Made by a program: the position numbers and the translations under genes
Source: Sphingobacterium sp. HMA12
Lineage (GTDB): Bacteria; Bacteroidota; Bacteroidia; Sphingobacteriales; Sphingobacteriaceae
Assembly (NCBI RefSeq): GCF_002933815.1
Contig: NZ_BEYR01000001.1
Coordinates: 310,001 to 374,000, forward strand
DNA length: 64,000 nucleotides
Direction of reading: 5' to 3'
The notes under the pieces: generated by a model
What the model saw: the letters and a program-made list of their open reading frames with translations, nothing else
Told to the model about the DNA's origin: nothing
Database searches by the model: none
Shown: in pieces, positions 53,458 through 63,800 of the stretch
How the letters are laid out: each line of letters opens with the position of its first letter
Position numbering within the stretch: position 1 is the stretch's first letter

Positions 53458-54240
53458 ATGTCTTTTGTATACTTGTTTATGCTTACAGCCATTGAATTTC
53501 CGGTTACCATTGACCTATTTGGAAAGACCTTCCTCCTACATCCGTTTATGGAAGGATTAGGGATGTTTATGGGGATGCGCTATTATCAGCTGCTGAAATG
53601 GAAGGACAGGGAAAGTTTAGGGCACACCAATTCACTTTTGATTGTTATTGCGGCGGCCTTAGGCGCGTTGATCGGATCCCATATCATTGGTTCGTTGGAA
53701 CGTCCCGAGGAACTGTTGCGTGCAGTGAGCAAAATACGCTACATCTGGTTAAATAATACCATTGTAGGCGGCCTGGCGGGCGGCCTGCTCGGGGTGGAAC
53801 TGATAAAAAAAATCATGGGTAAGAAAGAGAGCACCGGCGATCTCATGGTATTTCCTCTGATTGTTGCGATTATGATCGGAAGGATAGGCTGTTTTTATAC
53901 GGGCGTATTTGAGCAGACTTATGGCTTGCCTACGGACTGTCCATTGGGGATGTACCTTGGTGATAGTTATCGGAGACATCCGGTGGCCTTATACGAGATT
54001 GCATTTCTGATGCTGCTATTTCTTTTATTGCAGTTGTTTAAACGGAGATTTATATTCCAAAATGGTTTCCTCTTTCAGCTTTTTATGCTCAGTTATTTTG
54101 GCTTTCGTCTTTTATTGGATTTTATAAAGCCAAGGGCAATCATTCTTTTTGGGATGAGTACCATACAGATTACCTGTCTTATTGTGATAATTTATTATAT
54201 TTATTTATTGAAGAATGCGCATATAGAAAGGAAGGTCTAA
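53458..54240 (+). CDS. divergent Lgt-like (prolipoprotein diacylglyceryl transferase family) membrane protein
   Basis: This 260-residue protein has about seven helices. It carries an Lgt-type signature GRIGCFYTG (residues 141-149, with the conserved Arg142) and a late FGFRLLLDFIKPR holding the second key Arg. The segment that in true Lgt reads HGGL is VGGL here (Val103), so the catalytic His is missing, and GRIGNF has become GRIGCF. It is therefore probably not the housekeeping Lgt; a related lipid-transfer role is inferred. It is first of a three-gene run with a tiny membrane protein (3 nt gap) and a Tes-like radical SAM enzyme. Start at 53479 is an alternative. Confidence 0.75.
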   Translation: MSFVYLFMLTAIEFPVTIDLFGKTFLLHPFMEGLGMFMGMRYYQLLKWKDRESLGHTNSLLIVIAAALGALIGSHIIGSLERPEELLRAVSKIRYIWLNNTIVGGLAGGLLGVELIKKIMGKKESTGDLMVFPLIVAIMIGRIGCFYTGVFEQTYGLPTDCPLGMYLGDSYRRHPVALYEIAFLMLLFLLLQLFKRRFIFQNGFLFQLFMLSYFGFRLLLDFIKPRAIILFGMSTIQITCLIVIIYYIYLLKNAHIERKV

Positions 54241-54243
54241 ATT

Positions 54244-54480
54244 ATGTATTTACTCGAAGGATCATTTGGTTCGGAAAACACAGCCGTTTTGGGTTTGTTT
54301 TTACTGTTTGGAGGTGCTATGGTCATTGGAATAGCACTTTTGGTCATCATCATCGGTTCGATTATGAAATCCAATAATAAAGAGTCTAGGTTTAATGTTA
54401 ACCCTTGGCTGAAAGTATTATTGGGCGGTATTGGAGCAATGATCGCTGGTGGGGTTGCCTGTGGAATAGCACTAAATTAA
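54244..54480 (+). CDS. 78-residue two-helix membrane protein
   Basis: Two hydrophobic segments (residues about 15-41 and 56-76, the second Gly-rich, LLGGIGAMIAGGVACGIAL) are separated by a short polar loop (KSNNKESRFNVNPW). No family is recognised. It lies 3 nt after the Lgt-like gene and 14 nt before the radical SAM gene, so it is part of the same operon and may be a partner subunit. Confidence 0.7.
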   Translation: MYLLEGSFGSENTAVLGLFLLFGGAMVIGIALLVIIIGSIMKSNNKESRFNVNPWLKVLLGGIGAMIAGGVACGIALN

Positions 54481-54494
54481 TTAGCGATAGATAT

Positions 54495-55898
54495 ATGCCA
54501 GTTAGAAATTATACGTATTACGATTATACCATCAGTTTGTGCCCGACTTGTCTTTCGCGTGTAGGTGCAAAGATTATCATCGAAGATGAAAAGGTCTTTA
54601 TGACCAAAAATTGCCCTGATCACGGTTTTTTCAAAACGCTGATCGCAACTGATGTGGAATATTATAAAAATATCCGGAACTATAATAAGGCATCCGAGAC
54701 ACCGTTAAAATTTGAAAATGAGGTCCACTATGGCTGTCCTTACGATTGCGGTTTATGTGTCGATCACGAACAGCACAGCTGTCTTTCTATCGTCGAAGTG
54801 ACCGATCGTTGCAATCTGACATGTCCGACCTGCTACGCCATGTCTTCGCCCCATTATGGGAGGCATCGCTCGCTGGAGGAAATCGAACGTATGTTTGACA
54901 AGATCGTTGAAAGCGAAGGTGAGCCGGATGTGGTTCAGATCAGTGGGGGAGAGCCAACTATCCATCCGGAGTTTTTTAAGATATTGGATATTGCAAAAAC
55001 AAAACCGATAAAACATTTGATGCTGAATACCAATGGTATCCGCATTGCAAATGACCCCGGGTTTGCTGAACAACTTGCAACCTACGCTCCAGAATTTGAA
55101 ATTTACCTGCAATTTGATTCTTTCCGACCGGAAGTGCTTGAGAAGTTTAGGGGAAAGGATCTGACCGATGTACGTAAAAAAGCCATTGAAAAGCTCAATG
55201 GTTTAAATCTGAGCACGACGCTCGTAGTGGTCCTGGAGAAGGGTACCAATGACGATGAGATTGGAGAGATACTGGATTATGCTTTGAATCAACGGTGTGT
55301 CCGCGGAGTGACCTTCCAACCGGTGGAGATTGCCGGACGAAACGCACAGGATGCTCAACAGAATAAAATGACACTCACTGAGGTCAGGCAGGAAATCCTG
55401 GATCAATATCCCTTGTTGAATCCGCATGATATCATTCCAGTGCCGTGTAATCCAGATGCCCTGGCGATGGGGTATGTGCTTAAGATAGGTGAGGAAAAGA
55501 TTCCACTGACACGACATATTGATCCCGCTGTACTATTGAATAACCAGTCCCGTAATACCATTGTATATGAGCAGGATACCGGTGTTCAAATGCAACTATT
55601 GGATATTTTCAGTACCGGTATTTCGGTGGATAAAGTCAAACCCAAGGTGAATCAACTGTTATGCTGTCTGCCTGAGGTTTGTGCTCCTGAACTGGATTAT
55701 GATAATCTTTTCCGCATCATTATCATGAATTTTATGGATGCTTATGATTTCGATGTCCGCGCGGTCAAAAAATCATGTGTACATATTGTCAATAAAGATC
55801 TGAAGTTAATCCCCTTTGAGACCATGAATCTCTTTTACCGTGATGATAAGGTCAAACGCCTAGAGGAACTTAAATTATCGGATGCTATTCGATTTTAG
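54495..55898 (+). CDS. radical SAM enzyme, Tes/MJ0619-like
   Basis: The start is placed at 54495 (MPVRNYTYYD); the open frame continues upstream inside the preceding gene. The 467-residue protein has an N-terminal rubredoxin-like pair (CPTC at 16-19 and NCPDHG at 40). Then comes an auxiliary cluster block GCPYDCGLCVDHEQHSC (81-96) and the radical SAM CNLTCPTC (C106, C110, C113). VQISGGEPTIHPEF is the SAM-binding GGE block. More cysteines near the end (LLCCLPEVC, KKSC) may bind a further cluster. This layout is that of the tetraether lipid synthase/MJ0619 group, which acts on lipid chains or as a methylase. The neighbouring Lgt-like gene supports a lipid substrate, by inference. Confidence 0.82.
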   Translation: MPVRNYTYYDYTISLCPTCLSRVGAKIIIEDEKVFMTKNCPDHGFFKTLIATDVEYYKNIRNYNKASETPLKFENEVHYGCPYDCGLCVDHEQHSCLSIVEVTDRCNLTCPTCYAMSSPHYGRHRSLEEIERMFDKIVESEGEPDVVQISGGEPTIHPEFFKILDIAKTKPIKHLMLNTNGIRIANDPGFAEQLATYAPEFEIYLQFDSFRPEVLEKFRGKDLTDVRKKAIEKLNGLNLSTTLVVVLEKGTNDDEIGEILDYALNQRCVRGVTFQPVEIAGRNAQDAQQNKMTLTEVRQEILDQYPLLNPHDIIPVPCNPDALAMGYVLKIGEEKIPLTRHIDPAVLLNNQSRNTIVYEQDTGVQMQLLDIFSTGISVDKVKPKVNQLLCCLPEVCAPELDYDNLFRIIIMNFMDAYDFDVRAVKKSCVHIVNKDLKLIPFETMNLFYRDDKVKRLEELKLSDAIRF

Positions 55899-56019
55899 AG
55901 TTGGATAAACTATTTTTGTTGGAAAATAATAGGATAGACTTTTTCCCTGAAAATTCCTTTTGTAGCGTTTCTTGAGGATCGAACAGGCTATTATTGAAAG
56001 AGATTAACAATTTGGGAAT

Positions 56020-58362
56020 ATGAAATTGAGCAGCGTTAAGCATTTCATTACAGTTATCGGTTTATTGATATTACATCTCTATGCCTTCGGACAAGATTCG
56101 GTGCAGGTAAGAAGAGGAGCGGCCAATATTGACAAGTCGGTATCACATACAGGTTTAAATAGGAGATTCAGTGCCGATTCGACTCGAGTGGGGAATGATT
56201 CGTTACGCAATGATCTGCGAAAAGTCAATCTGACGTTCCTGTCCAATATTCGTACGGCGTCAATGGCGGAATTTGTTGCTCAGCTAAATGAAAAATCCAA
56301 TTCTTATGCGTTAACGAGCGCAAATTCAGCAAAAGATTCAGTTACGACAGTAAGAAATTCGATTTCCGAAGAACTTCGACAGCTTAAATCTATCAAAGGG
56401 AGTATCGCAAATTATTCCAGCAGCTTAAGTAGCACACAAGATCAGATCCGCGGTATTATCAACCGATATGATATTAATGCCAACAATCATTCGCGCGCAC
56501 ATCAATATCTCAATAGTGCCGAGCTTAAACTGTCAGCAAAGATGGATTCGCTTGAATTGATCAATCGCACAATTGATGAGCTTATCTTAAAGAATCAGCG
56601 GCATCTCAATAGATTAGACCTGATTCCGGAAACAAAAACTGCAGCAAAGAAACCTGATGTTGCACCGAGCAAGAGTTCAATCTGGAAAGCCAATACCACA
56701 AGTATTTCGAAAGACGTACTCTTGGACAATATTCGCAGTAATTATAGTAATAACAAATCCATAGACAAATATGTCAACCGCACGGATTGGGCGAGCCGGA
56801 TTTTGTTGATTGTGCTCGGGCTGGCCTATTCGTATTGGATTGTACGGGTGGCTTATATTCTGAAGCAAAATGATCCGGAACATAAGCTTGCCATCGATGC
56901 CATTGTCGGGAAAACTATTATTTTGCTGCTGACATTATTGCCTTTTGTCAATTTCTTTACACCAACCTTCATTTTACAGGCCTCTCAACTGGTGATCATG
57001 TTAATATTCATGTTTCTATTGCGGCATAAAATGACGGGACAGCAACGTAAGATTGCCCTGATTCTGATCATCTTTTACCTATTGGATGTCTTCGTCAATA
57101 TGATTGTAAGTGATGATCTGTTTTTGCGTATTATCTGTATCGGCTTTAATCTGATCGCATTGGGATTGGTAAGTTATACTAAACGACGTATCAATAATCC
57201 GGAGAGTCCAGGGTATATCAGCAATTTTATCTATGTGGTGTTTGCCGTCTTAAATATCACGGCGATAACATTGAATGTCATTGGACATGTGGAGCATTCT
57301 CGCAGCTTTAGCATTGCATGTGCCGTAGGCTTGGTGCAGTCATTTACCTTACAGTATTTTGCTGATATGATCAAAGCAGATGTCCGCAACCAGTTCAAAA
57401 AGGACCGTTTGGTATCGGGATTCTGGATGCGCTTTAATGAGCAGCGCACCTTGGCTATTATAACAGAGATTCTTCGTATTGTATGTATCCTATTGGCAAT
57501 TATTGTCCTGGCGAATAACCTACAGTTTATTGAAACCTTATTGGGACTTAGTGAAACGTTTTTTGGTAAGGTGCGTAGCATCGGTAGTATTTCCTTTACC
57601 TTAGGTAATCTCGTTGTTGCGGTACTGCTGTTGCTTGTGGCGAATTGGTTTCAAAAGAATATCAGTCTCATTGTGCTCGGGGGTGAAGATGGCCAGCTAA
57701 ATCAGGCCTATAATCAGAAAATGACACTCTTTCCGTTATTTCGTTTGGCGATTATTCTGATCGGTTTTTTTATGGCTATCTCGGCTTTGGGTATGAGCCT
57801 GGATAAACTTACCGTCGTCATTGGAGCACTAAGTGTTGGGATCGGTTTGGGGATGCAAAATATCATTAATAATTTTGTGTCGGGAATCATTCTTGTTTTT
57901 GATAAGCCATTCCGTGTAGGCGATCAGATTGAACTAGCGGATAAAAAAGGGCGTGTCAAGGAGATCGGTATCCGTGCCAGTGTATTGAAAACCGCAGACG
58001 GCGCTGATGTGATTATTCCGAATGGTGATTTACTGTCGGGCAGGGTCGTCAACTGGACATTATCGCAAGAATATAGCAAGACTAGTTTTGTCCTTCACAT
58101 CGACCGCAAGGCAGACCTTGATCAGGCCAAACAATGGATAAACCAGGCAATGGCGGCAAGCCCACATTTCGTTAGGGAGCGGGATAGCGGTATCAGTGTG
58201 CAGGATATCAGCGAAGAAATGATCTATTTAAGCGTTTCTTGCTGGGTGAATTTCGCCGCGAATGCCTCATCTTTTAAAAATGATGTGCTGATTATCCTTT
58301 ATAAGCAGTTTGAAGAAAAGGGATTGAAATTCTATAGTGTATTGCCACCTAAAGGCAATTAA
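56020..58362 (+). CDS. large MscS-family mechanosensitive channel
   Basis: The 780-residue protein has a signal peptide (MKLSSVKHFITVIGLLILHLYAF, cut near GQ). A periplasmic Ser-rich coiled-coil region (about 40-210) is followed by about ten membrane helices. The MscS pore helix and beta domain carry LTVVIGALSVGIGLGMQNIINNFVSGIILVFDKPFRVGDQIEL and VIIPNGDLLSGRVVNWTLS, with the cytoplasmic alpha/beta vestibule at the end. It would release solutes upon hypo-osmotic shock. It stands 121 nt after the radical SAM gene with its own leader. Confidence 0.9.
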   Translation: MKLSSVKHFITVIGLLILHLYAFGQDSVQVRRGAANIDKSVSHTGLNRRFSADSTRVGNDSLRNDLRKVNLTFLSNIRTASMAEFVAQLNEKSNSYALTSANSAKDSVTTVRNSISEELRQLKSIKGSIANYSSSLSSTQDQIRGIINRYDINANNHSRAHQYLNSAELKLSAKMDSLELINRTIDELILKNQRHLNRLDLIPETKTAAKKPDVAPSKSSIWKANTTSISKDVLLDNIRSNYSNNKSIDKYVNRTDWASRILLIVLGLAYSYWIVRVAYILKQNDPEHKLAIDAIVGKTIILLLTLLPFVNFFTPTFILQASQLVIMLIFMFLLRHKMTGQQRKIALILIIFYLLDVFVNMIVSDDLFLRIICIGFNLIALGLVSYTKRRINNPESPGYISNFIYVVFAVLNITAITLNVIGHVEHSRSFSIACAVGLVQSFTLQYFADMIKADVRNQFKKDRLVSGFWMRFNEQRTLAIITEILRIVCILLAIIVLANNLQFIETLLGLSETFFGKVRSIGSISFTLGNLVVAVLLLLVANWFQKNISLIVLGGEDGQLNQAYNQKMTLFPLFRLAIILIGFFMAISALGMSLDKLTVVIGALSVGIGLGMQNIINNFVSGIILVFDKPFRVGDQIELADKKGRVKEIGIRASVLKTADGADVIIPNGDLLSGRVVNWTLSQEYSKTSFVLHIDRKADLDQAKQWINQAMAASPHFVRERDSGISVQDISEEMIYLSVSCWVNFAANASSFKNDVLIILYKQFEEKGLKFYSVLPPKGN

Positions 58363-58363
58363 G

Positions 58364-58394
58364 GGACTGAAAAAGGCAGTGCCTTCTATAGTCC
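58364..58394. terminator. hairpin between convergent genes
   Basis: GGACT (58364-58368) with AGTCC (58390-58394) and inner AAGGCA/TGCCTT (58373-58385) form a two-part stem directly after the channel gene stop and before the end of the convergent AraC gene. Confidence 0.5.
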
Positions 58395-58421
58395 TAGACT
58401 GTCAGTCGCGATGCAAAAGCG

Positions 58422-59252
58422 TTATTTTAGATGTTGCTGCCTATAGATTTTTGGACTATATCCCTTTTTACGCTTGTAGAAATGGGATAAATGGCTTTCG
58501 TCAACAAATCCTAATTCCTGAGCAATCTGTTTTAGTGTATATGCAGTGGATTTAAGCCGATGTTCAATTAATTCGACGCGGTACATATTGATGTAATCTC
58601 TTAGGCTATTGCCAAAGTTCTTCTTGAAATAGATGCCAAAATAAGTCGGAGCGATATTAAATTTCTGTGCGATTGTCTTTATCTGAAGATACTCGGGCGT
58701 AAAAATATGCTGATGGATATAAGCCGAAATCGAGCTGTCCAGTTGAAGTGTATGTGCTTGCGGCAAGCGTTTTATCTCAGATATTTCTTTAAAAAGTCCA
58801 AAGATAGCAAGTAGTTGATCAAATAACCATTGTGCGGTCTGGCTGACTGCAGCAAGACTGTATAACCTGACCGCCTCCATAAGATGAGAAAAGATCAAAC
58901 GGTGGTGTTCGGTCAAGACAAGTTTATTTTCTCTGAGCCCTCTGTCGTTCATTAACTCCATAATCCATGCGTATAATTTTTGCTGGCGTCGATTTTGCAG
59001 AAAATAGCTGTCCGTAAAAAGAATAAACAGAAAGTGTGTTTTTTCCTGTATGCTGAAGTAATGTCGATCTGCAGGACTCACGAGAAAAATATCCCCACGT
59101 TCGTAATCCAATTCAAATTTATTGATGACCTGCTTCCCACGTCCGGCCCGAATGTAAACTAATTCATAATAATTCTGCTCATGCATGGGTAGGTGAAAGG
59201 TATCTTCCACAAATTCGCTGATCAATAATGGCTCAAATTGTTTCTTTCGCAT
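58422..59252 (-). CDS. AraC-family transcriptional regulator
   Basis: The start is placed at 59252 (MRKKQFEPLLISEF); the in-frame upstream part (to 59318) overlaps the divergent promoter region. The protein has about 276 residues. The N-terminal cupin-like sensor has VYIRAGRGKQVINKFELDYERGDIFLVSPADRHYF. The C-terminal HTH pair is LQIKTIAQKFNIAPTYFGIYFKKNFG and LKQIAQELGFVDESHLSHFYKRKKGYSPKIYR. It is divergent from an AEC-type carrier, which it likely regulates. Confidence 0.87.
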   Translation of the reverse strand: MRKKQFEPLLISEFVEDTFHLPMHEQNYYELVYIRAGRGKQVINKFELDYERGDIFLVSPADRHYFSIQEKTHFLFILFTDSYFLQNRRQQKLYAWIMELMNDRGLRENKLVLTEHHRLIFSHLMEAVRLYSLAAVSQTAQWLFDQLLAIFGLFKEISEIKRLPQAHTLQLDSSISAYIHQHIFTPEYLQIKTIAQKFNIAPTYFGIYFKKNFGNSLRDYINMYRVELIEHRLKSTAYTLKQIAQELGFVDESHLSHFYKRKKGYSPKIYRQQHLK

Positions 59253-59359
59253 GATCTTTTGATAGATAGTGTTAAATATACATAAAAATAATGTATTTAT
59301 ACATGTTTTCTCTAGCACTACTATTGCACTTTTGTGTCGTCTTAAATTGTAGGAAAAAC

Positions 59360-60274
59360 ATGGTTAATTTTATAATGATTGCGTTTTGTATTGCCGCTGG
59401 CATGCTGTTGAGGAAAGCAAAGTTGATCCATGCTGAGGCGCATAAAGGAATTAATACCTGGATACTTTATTTTGCGCTTCCGGCAGTTTCCTTTAAGTAT
59501 ATCCCAAAGGTTGTCTGGTCTTCGGCGATGCTGTTTCCGATTTTTTCAGCGATTTTGGTGTGGGCTGGAAGCTGGTTATTTATGGAATGGTACTGTAAGT
59601 GCAAATCCTATAAACAGCGTTCCAGAAGTAGTCTGGAATTAGCAGCAGGCTACAGCAATACCTCTTTTATTGGGTTTCCGTTGATTATGGCCTATTTCGG
59701 AGAGGCACAGTTGCCGATAGCTATTATTTGTGATCAGACGACGTTCATCTTATTGTCCACTGCGGGGATTATCAATGCCCTTAAAGCGAACCTGCATGAT
59801 GGGCAATCCATTGATGCAAAATTTATGCTGAAAAAGCTGATTACATTTCCACCTTTGATCGGGTGCGTCCTCGCATTAACTTTATCCCAATTTACTGACT
59901 TCAGTATAGCTGAGCCTTTTTTTGATAAGCTTGTGGCGACGGTAGGACCGTTGGCACTATTCTCTATCGGTTTACAGTTGAAGTTTGATGGCTGGCGTCA
60001 ACAGGCTGCACAGATCAGTACAGCTATGATCTATAAATTGATTTTGGCTCCACTGTTGGTTTTGTTATTTGCATTAATACTGGGCGTAAATGGCTCCGTT
60101 GCCCGGATCAGTATTTTTGAAGCTGCAATGCCTACGTTGGTCACTTCGGGTATTATTGCCGAACAGTATCACCTCAATACAAAATTGGTAAACTTGGTGA
60201 TCGGTTTTAGTATTGTAGCGGGACTAATAACGACTGCATTATGGGATCTAGTGATTCAGTTTGTGATAGCCTGA
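59360..60274 (+). CDS. AEC-family transporter (auxin efflux carrier-like)
   Basis: The start is set at 59360 (MVNFIMIAFCIAAGMLLRKAK); an upstream in-frame ATG at 59291 would add an atypical hydrophobic stretch. The protein has about 304 residues and ten helices. HKGINTWILYFALPAVSFKYI is the family's N-terminal block. GYSNTSFIGFPLIMAYFG and AAMPTLVTSGIIAEQYHLNTKLVNLVIGFSI mark the crossover regions. Bacterial AEC proteins carry malate, malonate or other carboxylates. Divergent from an AraC regulator. Confidence 0.88.
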   Translation: MVNFIMIAFCIAAGMLLRKAKLIHAEAHKGINTWILYFALPAVSFKYIPKVVWSSAMLFPIFSAILVWAGSWLFMEWYCKCKSYKQRSRSSLELAAGYSNTSFIGFPLIMAYFGEAQLPIAIICDQTTFILLSTAGIINALKANLHDGQSIDAKFMLKKLITFPPLIGCVLALTLSQFTDFSIAEPFFDKLVATVGPLALFSIGLQLKFDGWRQQAAQISTAMIYKLILAPLLVLLFALILGVNGSVARISIFEAAMPTLVTSGIIAEQYHLNTKLVNLVIGFSIVAGLITTALWDLVIQFVIA

Positions 60275-60407
60275 TCTGTTTCTCGACCTTTTGATCCTCT
60301 CTAGACCGCGAGACCGCAATAGCTTGTGTATTAAAATGATACTAGGAACAACTTTTTTGTGTTTCAGCTGTTATAGCAGTATAACCATCTATAAAAGGAG
60401 GTATATT

Positions 60408-60854
60408 ATGAACCTGATACATAGAATTGAACATTGGGGAAACGTCCATCACCCACAATGGATTGATTACCTAAGAATTGCCTTGGGCATCATGATTTTT
60501 GCCAAGGGGGTAAGTTTCGTAAACGATAGGCAAGTGGTTGAGCACATGATTGAACAGAGTAGTTTTCACCTATCGATATGGGGAGCAGTTCATTATGTGG
60601 TATTTACGCATCTGGTGGGCGGCCTGTTTCTAATCTTGGGTTTCCAAACCCGTTTAGCGGCATTATTGTTGTTTCCCGTCTTGGTGGGAGCTGTCTTTTT
60701 TGTCAACATCACCAACGGCTTTAGTTATTTGAATTCCGAATTGTGGCTTTCGATAGTCGTATTCTTTTTGTTGATCTTTTTTATGGTTATGGGATCTGGA
60801 AAATACTCCCTTGATAATATGATGAACAAACCGGGATACAAAAGGGATATCTAA
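60408..60854 (+). CDS. DoxX-family membrane protein
   Basis: The start is set at 60408 because a full Shine-Dalgarno AAAGGAGGT (60394-60402) lies 5 nt before it, which is unusual in this phylum. The 148-residue protein has four helices, and the DoxX pattern is visible: LRIALGIMIFAKGVSFV, HLVGGLFLILGFQTRLAALLLFPVLVGAVFF. Members occur in quinone-linked or redox membrane complexes, but no activity can be assigned. A bidirectional terminator follows 2 nt after the stop. Confidence 0.8.
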   Translation: MNLIHRIEHWGNVHHPQWIDYLRIALGIMIFAKGVSFVNDRQVVEHMIEQSSFHLSIWGAVHYVVFTHLVGGLFLILGFQTRLAALLLFPVLVGAVFFVNITNGFSYLNSELWLSIVVFFLLIFFMVMGSGKYSLDNMMNKPGYKRDI

Positions 60855-60856
60855 AA

Positions 60857-60886
60857 AAAAGCTCCTTCATCTATGAAGGAGCTTTT
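60857..60886. terminator. bidirectional intrinsic terminator
   Basis: AAAAGCTCCTTCAT (60857-60870), loop CT, ATGAAGGAGCTTTT (60873-60886). A and T runs on both sides serve the convergent doxX-type and purL genes. Confidence 0.9.
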
Positions 60887-60899
60887 ATCTTTTCCCTTG

Positions 60900-63800
60900 T
60901 TATTTGTTTTGATTGTCAATCCAATTGCGTGCATTGACGAAAGCTTCTAACCATGGAGAGACCTCATCCTGGCGTCCTTTTGGATAGTTTGCCCAGTGCC
61001 ATTGGAAAATCGAGCGTTCGATATGTGGCATCGTTGCCAAATGGCGACCAGATTTATCACAGATCATCGCAGTATTGTAGTCTGAACCATTTGGATTATG
61101 TGGATATTGTTCATAACCGTATTTGGCAACAATATTGTATTGTTCTTCTGCAAGTGGTAGATTGAATTTTCCTTCACCATGTGAAATCCAAACACCCAAT
61201 GTACTTCCAGCTAATGTAGAAAGCATAACGGAGTTATTTTCCTGGACTTTCACTGAAACAAAATTTGACTCGTGTTTTCCTGAAGTATTGTGCAGCATTT
61301 TACCGTGAACCTCATGTTCGGGGTTGATCATTTCCAGTTCCATAAACAATTGACAGCCATTACAGATACCGACAGAAAGAGTGTCCGGACGTGCAAAAAA
61401 GTCTGCCAATGCCTTTTTCGCTTTCTCGTTGTAGAGGAATGCTCCAGCCCAGCCTTTTGCTGACCCCAGTACGTCGGAATTCGAGAATCCACCAACGGCA
61501 CCAATAAACTGAATCTCTTCGAGTGTCTCGCGGCCTGAAATCAAGTCTGTCATATGGACATCTTTTACATCAAAACCGGCTAAGAACATTGCATTGGCCA
61601 TCTCGCGCTCCGAATTGGAACCTTTCTCACGGAGAATGGCCGCTTTTGGACGAGTTTTACTTCCGTCAATCACTGGTTTTTTGCCATTGAACTGACTTGG
61701 GAACGTAAATGTTAACGGTTGATTTTTATAGTTGTCGAAACGTTGTTGGGCAGTTCCGTTTTTCGATTGTTTCGAATCCAATAGGAATGAAGTGGTCGAC
61801 CAAACATCACGTGTTGCCGCAACATCAAAGCTGAAGTTCTCTTCTCCGTTTTTGATGGTAACGGTGCTTCCTGCTACTGCATGGCCAATTTTTATGGCAT
61901 CTACGCCAGCTTCTTTAACAGCTTGCTCGAAAACAGTATCATTTTTAGCTTGAAGTACAAGTCCAATATTTTCACTGAACAATACTTTTACAGCATCAGA
62001 CTCATTTAATCCCGAAAGGTCATAATTTGCAGCCAAATTCACATCTGCAAATGTCATTTCCAAAAGGGTCGTGATCAAACCACCGGATCCGATATCATGA
62101 CCGGCTTCGATTTGGTTATCGTTGATTAATTGCTGAACGGTATTGAATGCTGTTTTGAAATAGTTCGCATCTTGGATTGTAGGAACTTCTGTACCTAATT
62201 TGTTGACAATCTGAGCGAAAGACGAACCGCCTAATTTGAAGTTGTCTTTTGATAGATTGATGTAGTAAATGGATCCTGCATTTTTGTTTAAGACAGGTTC
62301 AACTACTTTGGTAATATCCGTACAATTTCCAGCCGCAGATATAATCAATGTGCCGGGAGCGATTACATTTTCGCCATTTGGATATTTTTGCTTCATCGAC
62401 AGGGAGTCTTTTCCTGTAGGGATATTGATTCCTAATGCGATTGCAAAATCCGAACAAGCTTTGACAGCCTGATAAAGTCGAGCATCTTCACCTTCGTTAT
62501 TTGCTGCCCACATCCAGTTGGCTGACAAAGAGATGCCTGCAAGACCATTTATAATCGGTGCAAATACGATATTTGATAATGATTCTGCGATAGCAGTTTT
62601 ACTAGCCGCTGCCGGATCAATTAATGCTGCTACAGGGGAGTGTCCTATCGTTGTTGCAATACCCTCTTTTCCTTTGTAGTCAAGAGCCATGACACCAACG
62701 TTATTTAAAGGTAACTGTAATGGACCTGCACATTGCTGTTTGGCAACACGGCCACCCACGCAACGGTCCACTTTATTGGTCAACCAATCTTTGGAAGCCA
62801 CAGCCTCCAATTGTAGTACCTGATTTAAATAGCTTGGGATATTCGCGGAATCATAGGTAAGATCCGCATAATTACGAGCAACTATTTTATCACGCATAAA
62901 GGTCTTTGGTGATGAACCAAAGAAATCCTCTAAGGCATAATCCATTGGTTTGGCACCATTGCTTTTTGATGCAAATGTGAAGCGGTGATCTCCGGTGACG
63001 TCACCTACGGTGTACATTGGTGCACGTTCACGATCAGCAACACGCTTTAGGATTGCAATATCATCTTCAGCAATCACCAGGCCCATTCTTTCCTGAGACT
63101 CATTACCGATGATTTCTTTTGCTGAAAGAGTAGGGTCACCTACCGGAAGTGCATCAAGATCAATTAAACCGCCTGTTTCCTCTACCAATTCGGATAGACA
63201 GTTGAGGTGTCCACCAGCGCCATGGTCATGAATAGAAACAATTGGGTTATGATCTGCTTCAACTAAGCTTCGTACAGCATTGGCCGCACGTTTTTGCATT
63301 TCCGGATTTGAGCGTTGAATGGCATTCAATTCAATGCCTGACCCGAAAGCGCCTGTATCAGCAGAGGATACTGCTGCACCGCCCATACCGATACGGTAAT
63401 TTTCACCTCCTAAGATGACGATTTTATCACCTATTTTTGGGGTATGTTTTTTGGCTTGATCCAATTTTCCATAACCGACACCACCAGCTTGCATGATGAC
63501 TTTGTCATAACCAAGCTTACGGCCTTCTTCTTCATGTTCGAAGGTTAGTACAGATCCCGTAATCAAGGGTTGTCCAAATTTATTCCCGAAGTCAGAAGCT
63601 CCATTGGAAGCTTTGATGAGGATATCCACTGGTGTTTGGTAAAGCCATTGGCGTTCTGGCATTGCTTTCTCCCAAGGACGATCTTGCAATAGACGTGAAT
63701 AGGCTGTCATATAGACCGCGGTACCCGCCAAAGGAATCGCGCCTTGACCACCGGCCATACGGTCACGAATTTCACCACCAGATCCTGTCGCCGCTCCAGA

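Noticed and set aside
60900..63758. purL starting at 63758
   Set aside because: Core PurL sequence continues upstream in the same frame to the window edge; the Met is internal.
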